The notes under the pieces are model-generated. The model did not search any database. It saw nothing but the letters and a program-made list of their open reading frames with translations, and was not told where the DNA came from. The translations under genes were made by a program, and so were the position numbers. Shown here one piece after another: positions 1 through 8,099 of a stretch of DNA of 64,000 bases. The DNA is from Candidatus Fibrimonadaceae bacterium (lineage in GTDB: Bacteria > Fibrobacterota > Fibrobacteria > Fibrobacterales > Fibrobacteraceae), in the NCBI GenBank assembly GCA_031281345.1, contig JAITFN010000067.1, positions 16,375 to 80,374 on the forward strand, given 5' to 3'. Each line of letters starts with the position of its first letter. Within the stretch, counting starts at the first letter, position 1.

Positions 1-2
1 AA

Positions 3-557
3 GAAAAACCAGACTATCAGAAAAACCTTAGGATGGTGGCTTATTTAAACCCTTTCCAACTTTTTTATGGTGCGGCATACAATATGCTCATGTTCACTTC
101 AACAGTTGAAAAACCTTTGAGCTTGAGCAGGTCCCTGATAATCCAGCCAACTGTTTGGTTGGGCAGCTCAGACGAATTTATTGCCGATATTGTTGAATAC
201 GAAGATCTCAAAAGATTTGGCGGTGGCATAGGGATACGTCAATATGCAACCGATAAAGGTTCTGGTTTTTATTTTCAGGCAATAGCTAGTGCATATTATA
301 CTTCTGCCAAAAAACTTCAATACAAAGAAGAGAATGAAAGCTATTGGAATGACTACAGAATAAAAAGTTGGACAAATGTAAAATGCGTGTTAGGCGAATT
401 GATGCTCTACATAGGTTCAGCGCATAAATGGCAAAATATCAGTTTCTTTTACGAAGGTGGCTTAGGTTTTGGCTACGATGGCACAAACACTTTTAAAATT
501 GGTTATATTAACAAATTGGCATCTAACTTTAATTTTGGTTTAGGCTTACCATTCTAA
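3..557 (+). CDS. Partial outer-membrane beta-barrel-like protein (C-terminal part)
   Basis: The reading frame is already open at the left edge (codons from position 3), so this is the 3' end of a longer gene; the ATG at 33 is probably internal. The 174 or more visible residues alternate hydrophobic and polar positions, are rich in Gly, Tyr and Phe, and end in a short strand finishing with Phe, the usual C-terminal signature of an outer-membrane beta-barrel. No named family is recognised. Its stop overlaps the stop of the convergent proB gene by a few bases, so no terminator separates them. Confidence 0.6.
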   Translation, partial: EKPDYQKNLRMVAYLNPFQLFYGAAYNMLMFTSTVEKPLSLSRSLIIQPTVWLGSSDEFIADIVEYEDLKRFGGGIGIRQYATDKGSGFYFQAIASAYYTSAKKLQYKEENESYWNDYRIKSWTNVKCVLGELMLYIGSAHKWQNISFFYEGGLGFGYDGTNTFKIGYINKLASNFNFGLGLPF

Positions 558-1660
558 AATACAACTAGGTCGTTCTTGTGAATGGCCTCTTTTTGGTTTT
601 TTGTTCTGAGTATTTTTCGCAGGTTTTCGCTGTCAAAACGGCTTATTCCGCGAGCTATTTTATTGCCTTTTGAATCTTTGACATCTATAAGGTCTTTTGC
701 GCTAAAATGGCCGCTAAGGCTTTCTATACCAACTGGCAAAACGCTTGCGCTCTTTTTTCTTATTGCGTTTACGCCACCATCGTCTATGGTGATTGAGCCT
801 TTGGGGGTGCTGACAAAAGAGAGCCATTTTTTGCGGCTGCCAAGTTTTTTTGCATTGCCAAGGAATAGAGTTCCGGTGGCGTTTTCAAACAGAACTTGGT
901 GAGGCAGAATTTTTGTTCCATTTGCCAAAAAAGCATTGCAGCCGGAGCGGGTAGCGGCTTTTACCGCTTCAACCTTGCTGTGCATGCCGCCTGTGCTAAC
1001 TGTAGAGCCGGCATTGCCTGGTTTTCCTGCCGAATTCAAAATTTCTGCATTTATTTCTGGCACAAAATTCAATAGCCTAGCTTTTGGGTTTGTTTTTGGA
1101 TTTGAGTCAAAAAGACCATCTTCGTCTGTGAAAAGGAGTAGCAAATCTGCATTCCAAAACAGGGCAACATCGCAGGATAGTTTATCGTTGTCTCCAACTT
1201 TTATTTCTGCCGTTGCCACGGAATCGTTTTCGTTTATTACGGGAATAACTTTGTGCTTTAGCATTGAGTTGAAGGTATTTTGCAGGTTTTTATAGCGGTT
1301 TCTATCTCTAAAATCCTCTGCGGAAAGGAGAATTTGCCCAACAGTTATCCCTTCTTTTTCAAAAGCGTTTCTGTATGCGTGCATTAAATCTATTTGCCCA
1401 ACCGCTGCGCAAACTTGCTTGTCTGCTATGTTTTTTGGTTTATCTGCATAGCTAAGCCTTGCCATTCCAGTTCCCACCGCACCGCTGCTGACAATTGCGA
1501 TTTCTTTGCCTGCTCTTTGCAAAATAGCGATGGACCCTGCGAATTTTTTTATGAATTCCAAATTAACGCCTTTATTGCTGGCATCCATCAATATTTTAGA
1601 CCCAAGTTTTATGACAATTCGCCCAGCTTCGGCAAGTATATTTTTTCGCAAGTCGCTCAT
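554..1660 (-). CDS. proB: Glutamate 5-kinase
   Basis: Phosphorylates L-glutamate to gamma-glutamyl phosphate, the first step of proline synthesis. The N-terminal amino-acid-kinase domain shows VIKLGSK near the start, the glycine-rich SSGAVGTGM segment, the NENDSV motif and the GTGGMxxK-type motif (here STGGMHSK). About 80 C-terminal residues match a PUA domain, so this is the long, two-domain form. I place the start at 1660 (MSDLRK) because its ATG overlaps the upstream lipoprotein stop as ATGA, which fits translational coupling; an ATG six codons upstream (1678) is possible. proA is not in the window. Confidence 0.95.
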   Translation of the reverse strand: MSDLRKNILAEAGRIVIKLGSKILMDASNKGVNLEFIKKFAGSIAILQRAGKEIAIVSSGAVGTGMARLSYADKPKNIADKQVCAAVGQIDLMHAYRNAFEKEGITVGQILLSAEDFRDRNRYKNLQNTFNSMLKHKVIPVINENDSVATAEIKVGDNDKLSCDVALFWNADLLLLFTDEDGLFDSNPKTNPKARLLNFVPEINAEILNSAGKPGNAGSTVSTGGMHSKVEAVKAATRSGCNAFLANGTKILPHQVLFENATGTLFLGNAKKLGSRKKWLSFVSTPKGSITIDDGGVNAIRKKSASVLPVGIESLSGHFSAKDLIDVKDSKGNKIARGISRFDSENLRKILRTKNQKEAIHKNDLVVF

Positions 1661-2328
1661 CGCCAGCACCCCGCCCATCCTCTATCCACAGGGGCGGAAT
1701 TTTTGCTCTTTGCGGTTAGATTTTGATAGTCCCAAAACAGAAGTTCGCCTTTTTTTCCGTCCCATATACTCCATTCGCTTTCCCAGTCAAAGGTTTTTCT
1801 GTCTTTTATGTTCACTTCAATATAAGAGGCAAAAGCCAAATAACGAACCTTGTATCGCGAACTCAAATTTTTCAAAAATATTTTTAATTCTTTGTTCTCG
1901 CTCAAGGGAATTTCCTTTAAACTTGCAAAGGCCTTCCAAAATTCTGTGGAATCTTTTTCTGGAACTCTGGAACTTGGAAAGAGCAAAACTCGTTCATTAT
2001 TTGGAAACCAAGTTCTAAGAATTGAATCCTCTCTTGCAGCAAAATCAAATTCAACCGCGCTTTCGCTAAAGCTGTGGCAATAATCGCATTTTTCCGGCGA
2101 ACGAGCAATAACATTGAGTGCTGGCAAAACACCTATCAACTCGCCAGAATCAAGCATTAAAATTTCATATTTTTTTTCTTTGTAAGATTTATTTATTTTC
2201 ACTTCAAAATTAGGATCTTCACCGCTGCGGCAATTATCGCAAGGAGGAGTTTCCCTGCCAGCGGGGGAGTTCTTAACAGCGCAAGCTGAGAGTAGCGAAC
2301 TAATTAATATTAATACTACCAATCGCAT
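1657..2328 (-). CDS. Predicted lipoprotein of unknown function
   Basis: 223 residues starting with a hydrophobic signal peptide and a lipobox (LLSAC at about residues 12-16), so it is probably lipid-anchored at the cell envelope. A CDNC pair and a later CDYC pair form two CxxC motifs that could bind metal or form disulfides. No family recognised. It overlaps the upstream lipoprotein gene by 29 nt and is coupled to proB downstream by ATGA, so it belongs to the minus-strand operon running from about 4615 to 554. Confidence 0.75.
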   Translation of the reverse strand: MRLVVLILISSLLSACAVKNSPAGRETPPCDNCRSGEDPNFEVKINKSYKEKKYEILMLDSGELIGVLPALNVIARSPEKCDYCHSFSESAVEFDFAAREDSILRTWFPNNERVLLFPSSRVPEKDSTEFWKAFASLKEIPLSENKELKIFLKNLSSRYKVRYLAFASYIEVNIKDRKTFDWESEWSIWDGKKGELLFWDYQNLTAKSKNSAPVDRGWAGCWR

Positions 2329-2755
2329 CTAAAATATCTTTTTTGCGGTTTTCAAATTTTGAGCTTTCGCCTGTGGCTTCAACAACGAACATCTTTTCTT
2401 TTGACTGCACCGCCGCAACTAGATATAAATCGTGACCTGTGCTGTTTACAAAGGAAAATATATAGCCTATTGCAACTTTGCCATCTATGCTTATATTCAA
2501 AGAATCTTCTTGCTTGTAGTTTGAGTTTTTCATTTTCAGCAAAAATGCCTCTTTCCAAAAATCCATTGAGGCTTCTGATTTTTGCTCATAGGCAGAAACC
2601 CTGTACAGAACACCGTCTGAACTTATAGCTTTGAATTTATCGCTTTCGCTTTCGTAAGCTGCAAAGTTTCTCGGTTCGCTTGCTTTAAAAGAAGCACAAG
2701 AAATTGTCTGAACCACGATAGTCAGGATGAATAGGATTTTCAAGATTTTAAACAT
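2300..2755 (-). CDS. Predicted small lipoprotein
   Basis: 151 residues with a hydrophobic leader and lipobox (TISC at about 17-20), followed by a mixed alpha/beta globular part with no recognised family. It starts 1 nt after the stop of the DUF4349-like gene upstream and overlaps the next lipoprotein gene downstream, so it is co-transcribed with both. Function unknown; export and lipid anchoring are inferred from the leader. Confidence 0.7.
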   Translation of the reverse strand: MFKILKILFILTIVVQTISCASFKASEPRNFAAYESESDKFKAISSDGVLYRVSAYEQKSEASMDFWKEAFLLKMKNSNYKQEDSLNISIDGKVAIGYIFSFVNSTGHDLYLVAAVQSKEKMFVVEATGESSKFENRKKDILDAIGSININ

Positions 2756-2756
2756 G

Positions 2757-3332
2757 TTAAAAATCCCTCCGCAATGAGTTTAAGTTTGTTGAATTTATCC
2801 ACACAAATGGCGAATTTATTTCTTTTACGGGGCGAATAGTTGGCACAAGAGGTCTTGCGTAAATTGCGACTGAGGCGAGGGCTGCTCTTCTTTCTATTGC
2901 TTGCAGCATCCCTTGCAAACGCTCTATTTGCGCATTCAAGCTAACCATCTCGCGTTCAACGGATTGCAATTCGGCAAAGGGAGCGTTTTTTACCAAGTCC
3001 ATATATGTTGCCAAAAGTTTTTTTCTGGATTGTATTTGCGAACTCAGTTTTTCCTTCTCTGTGCTTTTATCTGTGCTTTCAAAGCCTTTTTGCTCAATGG
3101 TTGCAAGGCTACCTATCAACGATTGAATTTCTTGCAGAGCCTCAGTAGGAAGCCTTAGAAAAACAGAATACCCCGTGAAACTCGTGAAATAACCACCTTT
3201 GGATTCTGCCATATCTATTATTTTTTGAAAAGCACTATCTGTATTTGCGGTTTTAATGTGAAATTCAAAACGCTGCTCAACTTGTGCAAAAGCCTGAACT
3301 GCGATTAGCAAAACTATTAGCCACACTCTCAT
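2757..3332 (-). CDS. Secreted DUF4349-like protein, short form
   Basis: 191 residues with a cleavable signal peptide (about 1-16, ending AFAQ). The mature part has the DUF4349-type layout: a ferredoxin-like alpha/beta segment comparing a quantity across two states (GGYFTSF, then VFLRLPTEAL), a long coiled-coil helix (about 90-150), and a short C-terminal tail. The longer membrane form of this family lies directly upstream, overlapping it by 4 nt, so the two likely work together at the envelope. It lacks the C-terminal transmembrane segment seen in many family members. Confidence 0.65.
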   Translation of the reverse strand: MRVWLIVLLIAVQAFAQVEQRFEFHIKTANTDSAFQKIIDMAESKGGYFTSFTGYSVFLRLPTEALQEIQSLIGSLATIEQKGFESTDKSTEKEKLSSQIQSRKKLLATYMDLVKNAPFAELQSVEREMVSLNAQIERLQGMLQAIERRAALASVAIYARPLVPTIRPVKEINSPFVWINSTNLNSLRRDF

Positions 3333-4615
3333 TTTACCCTCCTCAAAACTTCCAACACAGCTTCGGAGTTCTTTTTTTCTGCTTCTATATCTGGAAAATA
3401 AGCCACAGCTATTCTCAAAGTTTTTTCATCGGATTTTTTTAACAGGGCAATGTAGTGAACTTCGGCTGTGATGGAATTTAGAAGGCGAACTAGAGAAAAA
3501 TTTTCTTCGGTTTTTAGTTCTGCTGAATACTTGTCTTTAAAGAATTCAAGCATTGCCTCTGCCCAAAAACTGGTGGTGCCTTTAGGTTCATTTTTCCTTT
3601 CAAAAGCGGAGAATTTTGCATTAAGTGCAGAAGCTGTGCTCCACATTTTGTTGGAATCTTCTATTTCTATGAAATCTTTTGGAACTGAAAGTTTGAGTGG
3701 TTTTTCCTTATTTGAAAGTGTATTTTTATTGGGCAAATTTGAAAACCATCCAAAGGCTCCTATGTTTGCTCTATATGGAATTGCTATGGGTATATTGCTC
3801 ACCCAAAGGTTTATGGTGGAGAATGCGGCTTGGCGTAGCAATTCTTTTTCTTCCAGTTTTCTCTGCTCAATTTGCTCGCTCACTCTTTGTATTTCTTTTA
3901 AGAGGGCAATTTTTTCTTTCTCGGTTTTTGCGGCGGCTAAAAGATGTTGCAGCCTTGCCAAAGTACTTTCTGCTATTTTAAGGCGGGCGGCATTGTCTGC
4001 GTAAGCTTCTGTGATGTCGCTTGCGGATATGTTTTTGCTTGTGACGCGCCCAAGTTTTAAAATTTGATTGAAAAAGTTTTTGAACTCCGCCACTGGAATT
4101 TGCAGGGAAATAAAGCCATTTCTGCGATTGCTAATGGAACCGCCCTTTGCCTTTGTCCAAGCTGCAACCGTATCTATAAGCACCTCCGGCTCTGCGCTTT
4201 GCATGGTGATGCTACCGGTGTAATTAATCATTCTAGCTTGGTAGCTTGTAGATGATGCACCTGCTTCTGCCATATCGCCGTCAGCACCAGTACCATAATC
4301 TGCCATCATCTGCCTGCCTAAAATATCACCACTCTCTGCGTAGCCATCGTTAAAACCACCCGTTGCGGAGCCTCCTATACCCATACCCTTGTCCATCATA
4401 ACCGAGGCAGCTCTGGGGCTACCACCCACTCCATATCCCTTTCTGGCTGGTGCAGGGGAATAGCCTGCCTCTGCCACCATCTCTCCATCTTCATAAGCTC
4501 CTGAGTTTTCATAAGATACTGAGTCGTAATGTCTAGGGGCCGCGCACGAAATGAGCAGAAAAACACTTGATAGTAAAAGTAAGTAGGGCACGAGTAAAAT
4601 ATAGTAATTTTCCAC
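3329..4615 (-). CDS. DUF4349-family lipoprotein
   Basis: 428 residues. A hydrophobic leader ends in a lipobox (LISCAAP, Cys near 24). A Gly/Ser/Asp/Met-rich linker follows (about 30-130), then the DUF4349 core: SGSITMQ-type strand region, GGSISNRRNGFISLQIP (about 155-175) and a coiled coil (about 205-265), then a C-terminal globular domain. The ATG at 4615 is taken as start, but TATATT inside codons 5-6 lies 6 nt before a GTG at 4591 that would give a shorter leader with the same lipobox, so a leaderless GTG start is possible. First gene of the minus-strand operon down to proB. Confidence 0.7.
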   Translation of the reverse strand: MENYYILLVPYLLLLSSVFLLISCAAPRHYDSVSYENSGAYEDGEMVAEAGYSPAPARKGYGVGGSPRAASVMMDKGMGIGGSATGGFNDGYAESGDILGRQMMADYGTGADGDMAEAGASSTSYQARMINYTGSITMQSAEPEVLIDTVAAWTKAKGGSISNRRNGFISLQIPVAEFKNFFNQILKLGRVTSKNISASDITEAYADNAARLKIAESTLARLQHLLAAAKTEKEKIALLKEIQRVSEQIEQRKLEEKELLRQAAFSTINLWVSNIPIAIPYRANIGAFGWFSNLPNKNTLSNKEKPLKLSVPKDFIEIEDSNKMWSTASALNAKFSAFERKNEPKGTTSFWAEAMLEFFKDKYSAELKTEENFSLVRLLNSITAEVHYIALLKKSDEKTLRIAVAYFPDIEAEKKNSEAVLEVLRRVK

Positions 4616-4663
4616 TAAAGAATTTTCTACATTATGCCGATATATAAGACTGAGAGGTTACGA

Positions 4664-4969
4664 ATGCAAATTTCCAACACAGGTGTCCAAAGCAATGCTG
4701 CCGAGTGGCTCAGAAAAGCCGCCGCAGAGGAAAGTATTCGTGAAAAAAAAGAAAAAGCTACCAAGAAAGACAAAGCTGCAACCGCCTATGATGTATCAAT
4801 ATCCCCAAATGCTGGAAATTCCTCAGAAGCCTTGGTGAAAGCTAGAGCAAATGCCTTGCCCGAGGTGAGGGAAGAACGCATAGCTCCGGTTAAAGAACGC
4901 CTTCAAAATGGTTATTACAATACTCCAGAATTCAGTAAAGAACTCGCAGAACGTTTAACTGAGGGCTAG
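4664..4969 (+). CDS. FlgM-like anti-sigma factor (tentative)
   Basis: About 101 residues. The N-terminal two thirds are charged, low in hydrophobics and probably disordered; the C-terminal part (RIAPVKERLQNGYY followed by a helix ending AERLTEG) resembles the sigma-28-binding end of FlgM. A Shine-Dalgarno-like GAGAGG six bases before the ATG at 4664 decides this start over the in-frame ATG at 4634, which falls almost directly after a TACATT box. No flagellar gene is in the window, so the partner sigma factor and function are open. Divergent from the DUF4349 operon. Confidence 0.5.
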   Translation: MQISNTGVQSNAAEWLRKAAAEESIREKKEKATKKDKAATAYDVSISPNAGNSSEALVKARANALPEVREERIAPVKERLQNGYYNTPEFSKELAERLTEG

Positions 4970-4985
4970 GCCCCCTGATTCTCCA

Positions 4986-5648
4986 ATGTCTAAGCTGCTC
5001 TTTTTCGCTTGTCTTTTAGCTTGGGCACTTGGCTTGGTTAGGGCAGAGGATGCCTGGTTTTCTGCAAAACTCCCGATAAATGGCACTTTTTACCCCGTAA
5101 CAGCCCGAATTCACACCCAAAAAACAGGGGATACCATAGAATTTTCGTCTGAATTGCAGTATAGGGCGGTAGATACGGCTTTTTCAATGCACACAACGGG
5201 GCTTTATAGTATATCCAAAGAAAGCCCAATTTGGCAGAATTCCATTAGAGATGGCTTGTATTCCGTTGAGTGGAGTTTTAGGGATTATTCGGAGAGACCA
5301 GCGGCCATTTATTGGCGCTATCCGCAGAGCAATGGCACAATTACCTTTGAAAACGAGGCCATTCCAGAGGAATTTCTCTATTTTTTAACAGAAAAGATAG
5401 ACGAAAAAAACAAGAACAAGGACCTCAAAGTACTCTCGCCTGTTTGGGAAATTCCATTTGAGCCTAATGCTTGGACTGCAACTGCCAAATACACAGGGCA
5501 AAAACTGCGTATTGATGGCGTGGACTGCTATATGGTTCTCTACACAAGGAGCGATGGTGCAAAAGCGGAATATTATATCACAACAAAAGGCAAGCAGGTG
5601 TGGCGTTTTCAAACTTTTAGAGGCGTGTGGTTCTATAGGGTGCAATGA
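4986..5648 (+). CDS. Secreted protein, DUF3108-like (tentative)
   Basis: 220 residues with a signal peptide (about 1-20, cut after VRA). The mature part is all-beta in character, with regularly spaced short strands and a closing aromatic segment (VWFYRV). The layout, a curved beta-sheet that follows substrate-like strands around a central charged segment, resembles DUF3108 periplasmic proteins, but this is a weak match. It starts 16 nt after the FlgM-like gene. No catalytic motif seen. Confidence 0.5.
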   Translation: MSKLLFFACLLAWALGLVRAEDAWFSAKLPINGTFYPVTARIHTQKTGDTIEFSSELQYRAVDTAFSMHTTGLYSISKESPIWQNSIRDGLYSVEWSFRDYSERPAAIYWRYPQSNGTITFENEAIPEEFLYFLTEKIDEKNKNKDLKVLSPVWEIPFEPNAWTATAKYTGQKLRIDGVDCYMVLYTRSDGAKAEYYITTKGKQVWRFQTFRGVWFYRVQ

Positions 5649-5666
5649 ATTTCTAGATTTACCCCC

Positions 5667-5951
5667 ATGGATACGGAAAACACAGAACCTACAGTAGAGC
5701 AGGTGGACGAGGCTGGTGAGATAATTGTAAAAGAACTCGCCAAGGAATATCTCACAAAAGGCGCATGGGCTACCATAGCTTTTCTTTACCAAGAAAAAGA
5801 TAAAACTGGAAATTTTGGAGAACCCAAAGTTTCTCTGAGGCGCTTTCAAAAAATCAGCGGCGTTTACAAACAGCGTAGCAAGTTCAATGTGAGTAGTAAA
5901 GCGCAAGCCGAGCAGATTATTGAGGTGCTCAAGAAATGGTATGAGATTTGA
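5667..5951 (+). CDS. Small conserved-looking protein of unknown function
   Basis: 94 residues, no signal peptide, acidic N-terminus followed by a basic, helical body with a closing amphipathic helix (AEQIIEVLKKWYEI). No family recognised. The start is supported by a promoter-like TTTCTAGATTTACCCCC immediately before the ATG, nearly the same as the sequence before glyA. Its stop overlaps the ybeY start (TTGA), so it is co-translated with an rRNA-maturation gene; a nucleic-acid-related role is only a guess from that position. Confidence 0.6.
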   Translation: MDTENTEPTVEQVDEAGEIIVKELAKEYLTKGAWATIAFLYQEKDKTGNFGEPKVSLRRFQKISGVYKQRSKFNVSSKAQAEQIIEVLKKWYEI

Positions 5952-6340
5952 GGTTTTTTTCAACCATCCCTAAAAAAAAATTTCCCTGGCAGTCGCGCTT
6001 AGAGCCTCTGGCTAAGGCTTTGTTAAAAAAAGAAAAAAAGAACGACTTTGTAAACATTGTCCTTTGTGATGATACCATGCAAAGAACGCTGAACCGCGAT
6101 TACCGCAAACTTGACAAAGTAACCGATGTTCTCTCTTTTGTTTGGAACGATTCGAATTTTTTGGGCGAAATTTATATAGCCGAGGGTCAGGTTAAAAGGC
6201 AAGCCCCTCTCTATGGCAATTCCTATTACAAAGAATTAAAGCGAGTTCTTGTGCACGGGCTTTTGCACTTATGCGGCTACGACCACCACAGCAAGGCAGA
6301 GCGCAAAATTATGAGGGAAAAAGAGAATTTTTATTTTTAA
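5948..6340 (+). CDS. ybeY: Endoribonuclease YbeY
   Basis: Single-strand-specific metallo-RNase for rRNA maturation and 70S quality control. The C-terminal zinc signature H-x3-H-x5-H is clear (HGLLHLCGYDHH, about residues 98-109), preceded by the typical TDVLSF segment (about 57-62). At 130 residues it is slightly short for the family. It uses a TTG start whose last two bases belong to the TGA stop of the gene before (TTGA); no other in-frame start upstream exists because a stop lies two codons earlier. Cytoplasmic. Confidence 0.9.
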   Translation: MRFFSTIPKKKFPWQSRLEPLAKALLKKEKKNDFVNIVLCDDTMQRTLNRDYRKLDKVTDVLSFVWNDSNFLGEIYIAEGQVKRQAPLYGNSYYKELKRVLVHGLLHLCGYDHHSKAERKIMREKENFYF

Positions 6341-6357
6341 TTTTATATATTTAGAAT

Positions 6358-6723
6358 ATGTCCGTAGAAACCATTGCAGAAACGCTTTTAGAAAAGCTGA
6401 AAAGTATAGCGCAAACCGAAACAGTTATTGGCGAACCAATACACTCCGGGGAATCAACGGTTATTCCCGTTAGCCGCGTGTCTGTTGGCATGGGCATGGG
6501 TGGGCATTCGGGCAAAAGCGATTTGGCTTCTAGCGGCGGTGGGCTTCGTATAGACCCTGTGGCTTTTTTGGTGTTAAAAGGCGATGATGTTAAGGTTTTG
6601 CCCATAGACAAGGGGCAATCCACGCTTTCAAAAATAGCAGACCTAACACCGGATGTGGTTGCATTCCTATTAAAAAACGTTTCAAAGAAAACTGAAAACT
6701 CCGAAAAGGAATCTGCAAAATGA
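6358..6723 (+). CDS. GerW/YtfJ-family protein
   Basis: 121 residues matching the GerW (YtfJ) family: an N-terminal amphipathic helix, TVIPVSRVSVGMGMG, a glycine-rich turn (SSGGGLRIDPVAFLVL) and a final helix. The family is named from Bacillus spore germination, but members occur in many non-sporulating bacteria, where the role is unknown. A TATATT box ends exactly six bases before the ATG (6346-6351), suggesting a leaderless mRNA. It overlaps the PspC-like gene by ATGA. Confidence 0.8.
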   Translation: MSVETIAETLLEKLKSIAQTETVIGEPIHSGESTVIPVSRVSVGMGMGGHSGKSDLASSGGGLRIDPVAFLVLKGDDVKVLPIDKGQSTLSKIADLTPDVVAFLLKNVSKKTENSEKESAK

Positions 6724-6902
6724 AACCTCTAAGACTTTCAAAAACCAATAGAAAAATTGCTGGAGTTTGCGGTGCATTTGCCGAGAGTTTTGACTTAGAC
6801 GCAACACTCGTGCGCATAGCTTGGGTTTGTTGCGCAATTTTTGCAGGCACTGGATTTTTGGCGTATGTAATATGCTGGCTTGTTATTCCTAATGAGGAGT
6901 AA
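6720..6902 (+). CDS. PspC-domain membrane protein
   Basis: 60 residues consisting only of a PspC domain: RKIAGVCGAFAESFDLDATLVRIAW followed by a membrane helix ending CWLVIPNEE. PspC proteins sit in the inner membrane and sense or relay envelope stress in the phage-shock response. No pspA or pspB is nearby, so this is a stand-alone copy. Translation is coupled to the gerW-like gene by an ATGA overlap. The stop abuts that of the convergent gene at 6903. Confidence 0.85.
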   Translation: MKPLRLSKTNRKIAGVCGAFAESFDLDATLVRIAWVCCAIFAGTGFLAYVICWLVIPNEE

Positions 6903-8042
6903 CTAATACGGCTCATTCACCACGCACGGACCCGAAGCCAGCCTTTTCACATCGTTTAAAAGATCGGTTATGTTCATACTAGCAACCGCATTCAAGAGTT
7001 TCTTAGGGTCAACTGTGCCGCCTGCCATAGCAGAGTTCAAGATGCCCTGCACAAAATTATCTACGCTTCCAATAATTTTATCTGTATTGGGAAAGCCATC
7101 TGGAATTTCATTCCTTACACCATCCACAGCGCACTGTTGCATAAATGATTTAGGTTCTGGTTTTTTTCTACCTGGTATAAAAGACATTCCCATATTTTTC
7201 GCAAGATCTGTGGCACAACCTTTCAACTGAGTGGGGAAACCTTCCTTCAAATTTATAAGAACTTCGTTGATGTTGTATGTTTTTGCACATTGTTTTTTGG
7301 CGGCCGCTTGTGCAGCCGCTACTCTATCTATTGGCATATTATTGTGAGTAGGAGCTGGAGCTTGTGCTAGGGGAGTAGGCGAAACAGCTACGGGAGCACT
7401 GGCGACGGGCTGGGAAGCTTCGCCAAAAGAGCCAGAAGCGAGGAAAGCATACGGTGCATTAGAGTTTATCGCAGACTGTTTTGCAACTGGTGGTGATTTT
7501 GCAACTGGCGGTGAATTTACAATTGACGGCGGTGGGAGAGCAGCAGGAGGAATTGCTACTGCCACAGGAGGAGAAGGAACAATGGCAACAGCGGTAGGCG
7601 GTAAAAGCTGCCGACTAAGCTCATTGGACACCGCTGTGAGGTCGTCTATTGATTTAAGCGAACGGTCTGTCAAACCAGTTTTAACAATTTGAGAACCTTC
7701 GATTTTTATCAAGCGGCCAGAAAATGAATAAGCACCAAATACCTCTACCATATTTACTACACAAACATAATCAGCGCCGTACCGCTTTGCTACTTGGATA
7801 ATTGAGGCTAAGTCGTTCTTGCCGCTCTTAGCTAGTTCGTTATGAAAAGATTCGAGGTCACTTATTTCTGAATATATACCACTCCGTACCATTGTCACAA
7901 GCAATTTGTTGCTCAGAGATTTGTTTATGCCAGCCTCATTTGCGCCAGATACATAAACGGCAAGTTTTTCGGATGCTTGCGCAAAGCTTAGAGAAAGCCC
8001 AAATACTATTGCAAATGCGATTTTAGATAGCCGTGTTTTCAT
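6903..8042 (-). CDS. Secreted protein with N-terminal CsgG/LpoB-like domain and proline-rich linker
   Basis: 379 residues. A signal peptide (about 1-23) is followed by an alpha/beta domain (about 25-145) in which VAKRYGADYVCVVNMVEVFGAYSF resembles the domain used by CsgG/LpoB-like and penicillin-binding-protein activators to report lipoprotein state; the match is tentative. Residues about 150-240 form a Pro/Val/Ala linker with repeated SPPVAK units. The C-terminal 130 residues hold four spaced cysteines and an IPDGFP repeat-like segment. AAGGAG (8050-8055) seven bases before the ATG supports the start; TACATT at 8072-8077 is a likely -10 box. Confidence 0.65.
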   Translation of the reverse strand: MKTRLSKIAFAIVFGLSLSFAQASEKLAVYVSGANEAGINKSLSNKLLVTMVRSGIYSEISDLESFHNELAKSGKNDLASIIQVAKRYGADYVCVVNMVEVFGAYSFSGRLIKIEGSQIVKTGLTDRSLKSIDDLTAVSNELSRQLLPPTAVAIVPSPPVAVAIPPAALPPPSIVNSPPVAKSPPVAKQSAINSNAPYAFLASGSFGEASQPVASAPVAVSPTPLAQAPAPTHNNMPIDRVAAAQAAAKKQCAKTYNINEVLINLKEGFPTQLKGCATDLAKNMGMSFIPGRKKPEPKSFMQQCAVDGVRNEIPDGFPNTDKIIGSVDNFVQGILNSAMAGGTVDPKKLLNAVASMNITDLLNDVKRLASGPCVVNEPY

Positions 8043-8071
8043 TGTTTTTCTCCTTAAATCATTTAGATATG

Positions 8072-8077
8072 AATGTA
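8072..8077 (-). promoter_or_regulatory. Predicted -10 box for the gene at 8042
   Basis: TACATT on the minus strand, with the stretch AGACAATTTTTC directly before it. The same AGACAA-(A/T-rich)-TTTTCTACATT arrangement stands before the antitoxin gene at 23123, so this looks like a recurring promoter form. A ribosome-binding site lies between it and the ATG, so this transcript has a leader of about 25 nt. Confidence 0.5.
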
Positions 8078-8099
8078 GAAAAATTGTCTGAACCAGAAT

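Noticed and set aside
582..1726. Long plus-strand frames opposite proB, and similar frames opposite other genes
   Set aside because: They lie inside clear genes on the other strand or frame, have no start signals and resemble no protein.
4634..4663. In-frame ATG at 4634 as start of the FlgM-like gene
   Set aside because: It falls two bases after a TACATT box and has no ribosome-binding site, while the ATG at 4664 has GAGAGG at good spacing.
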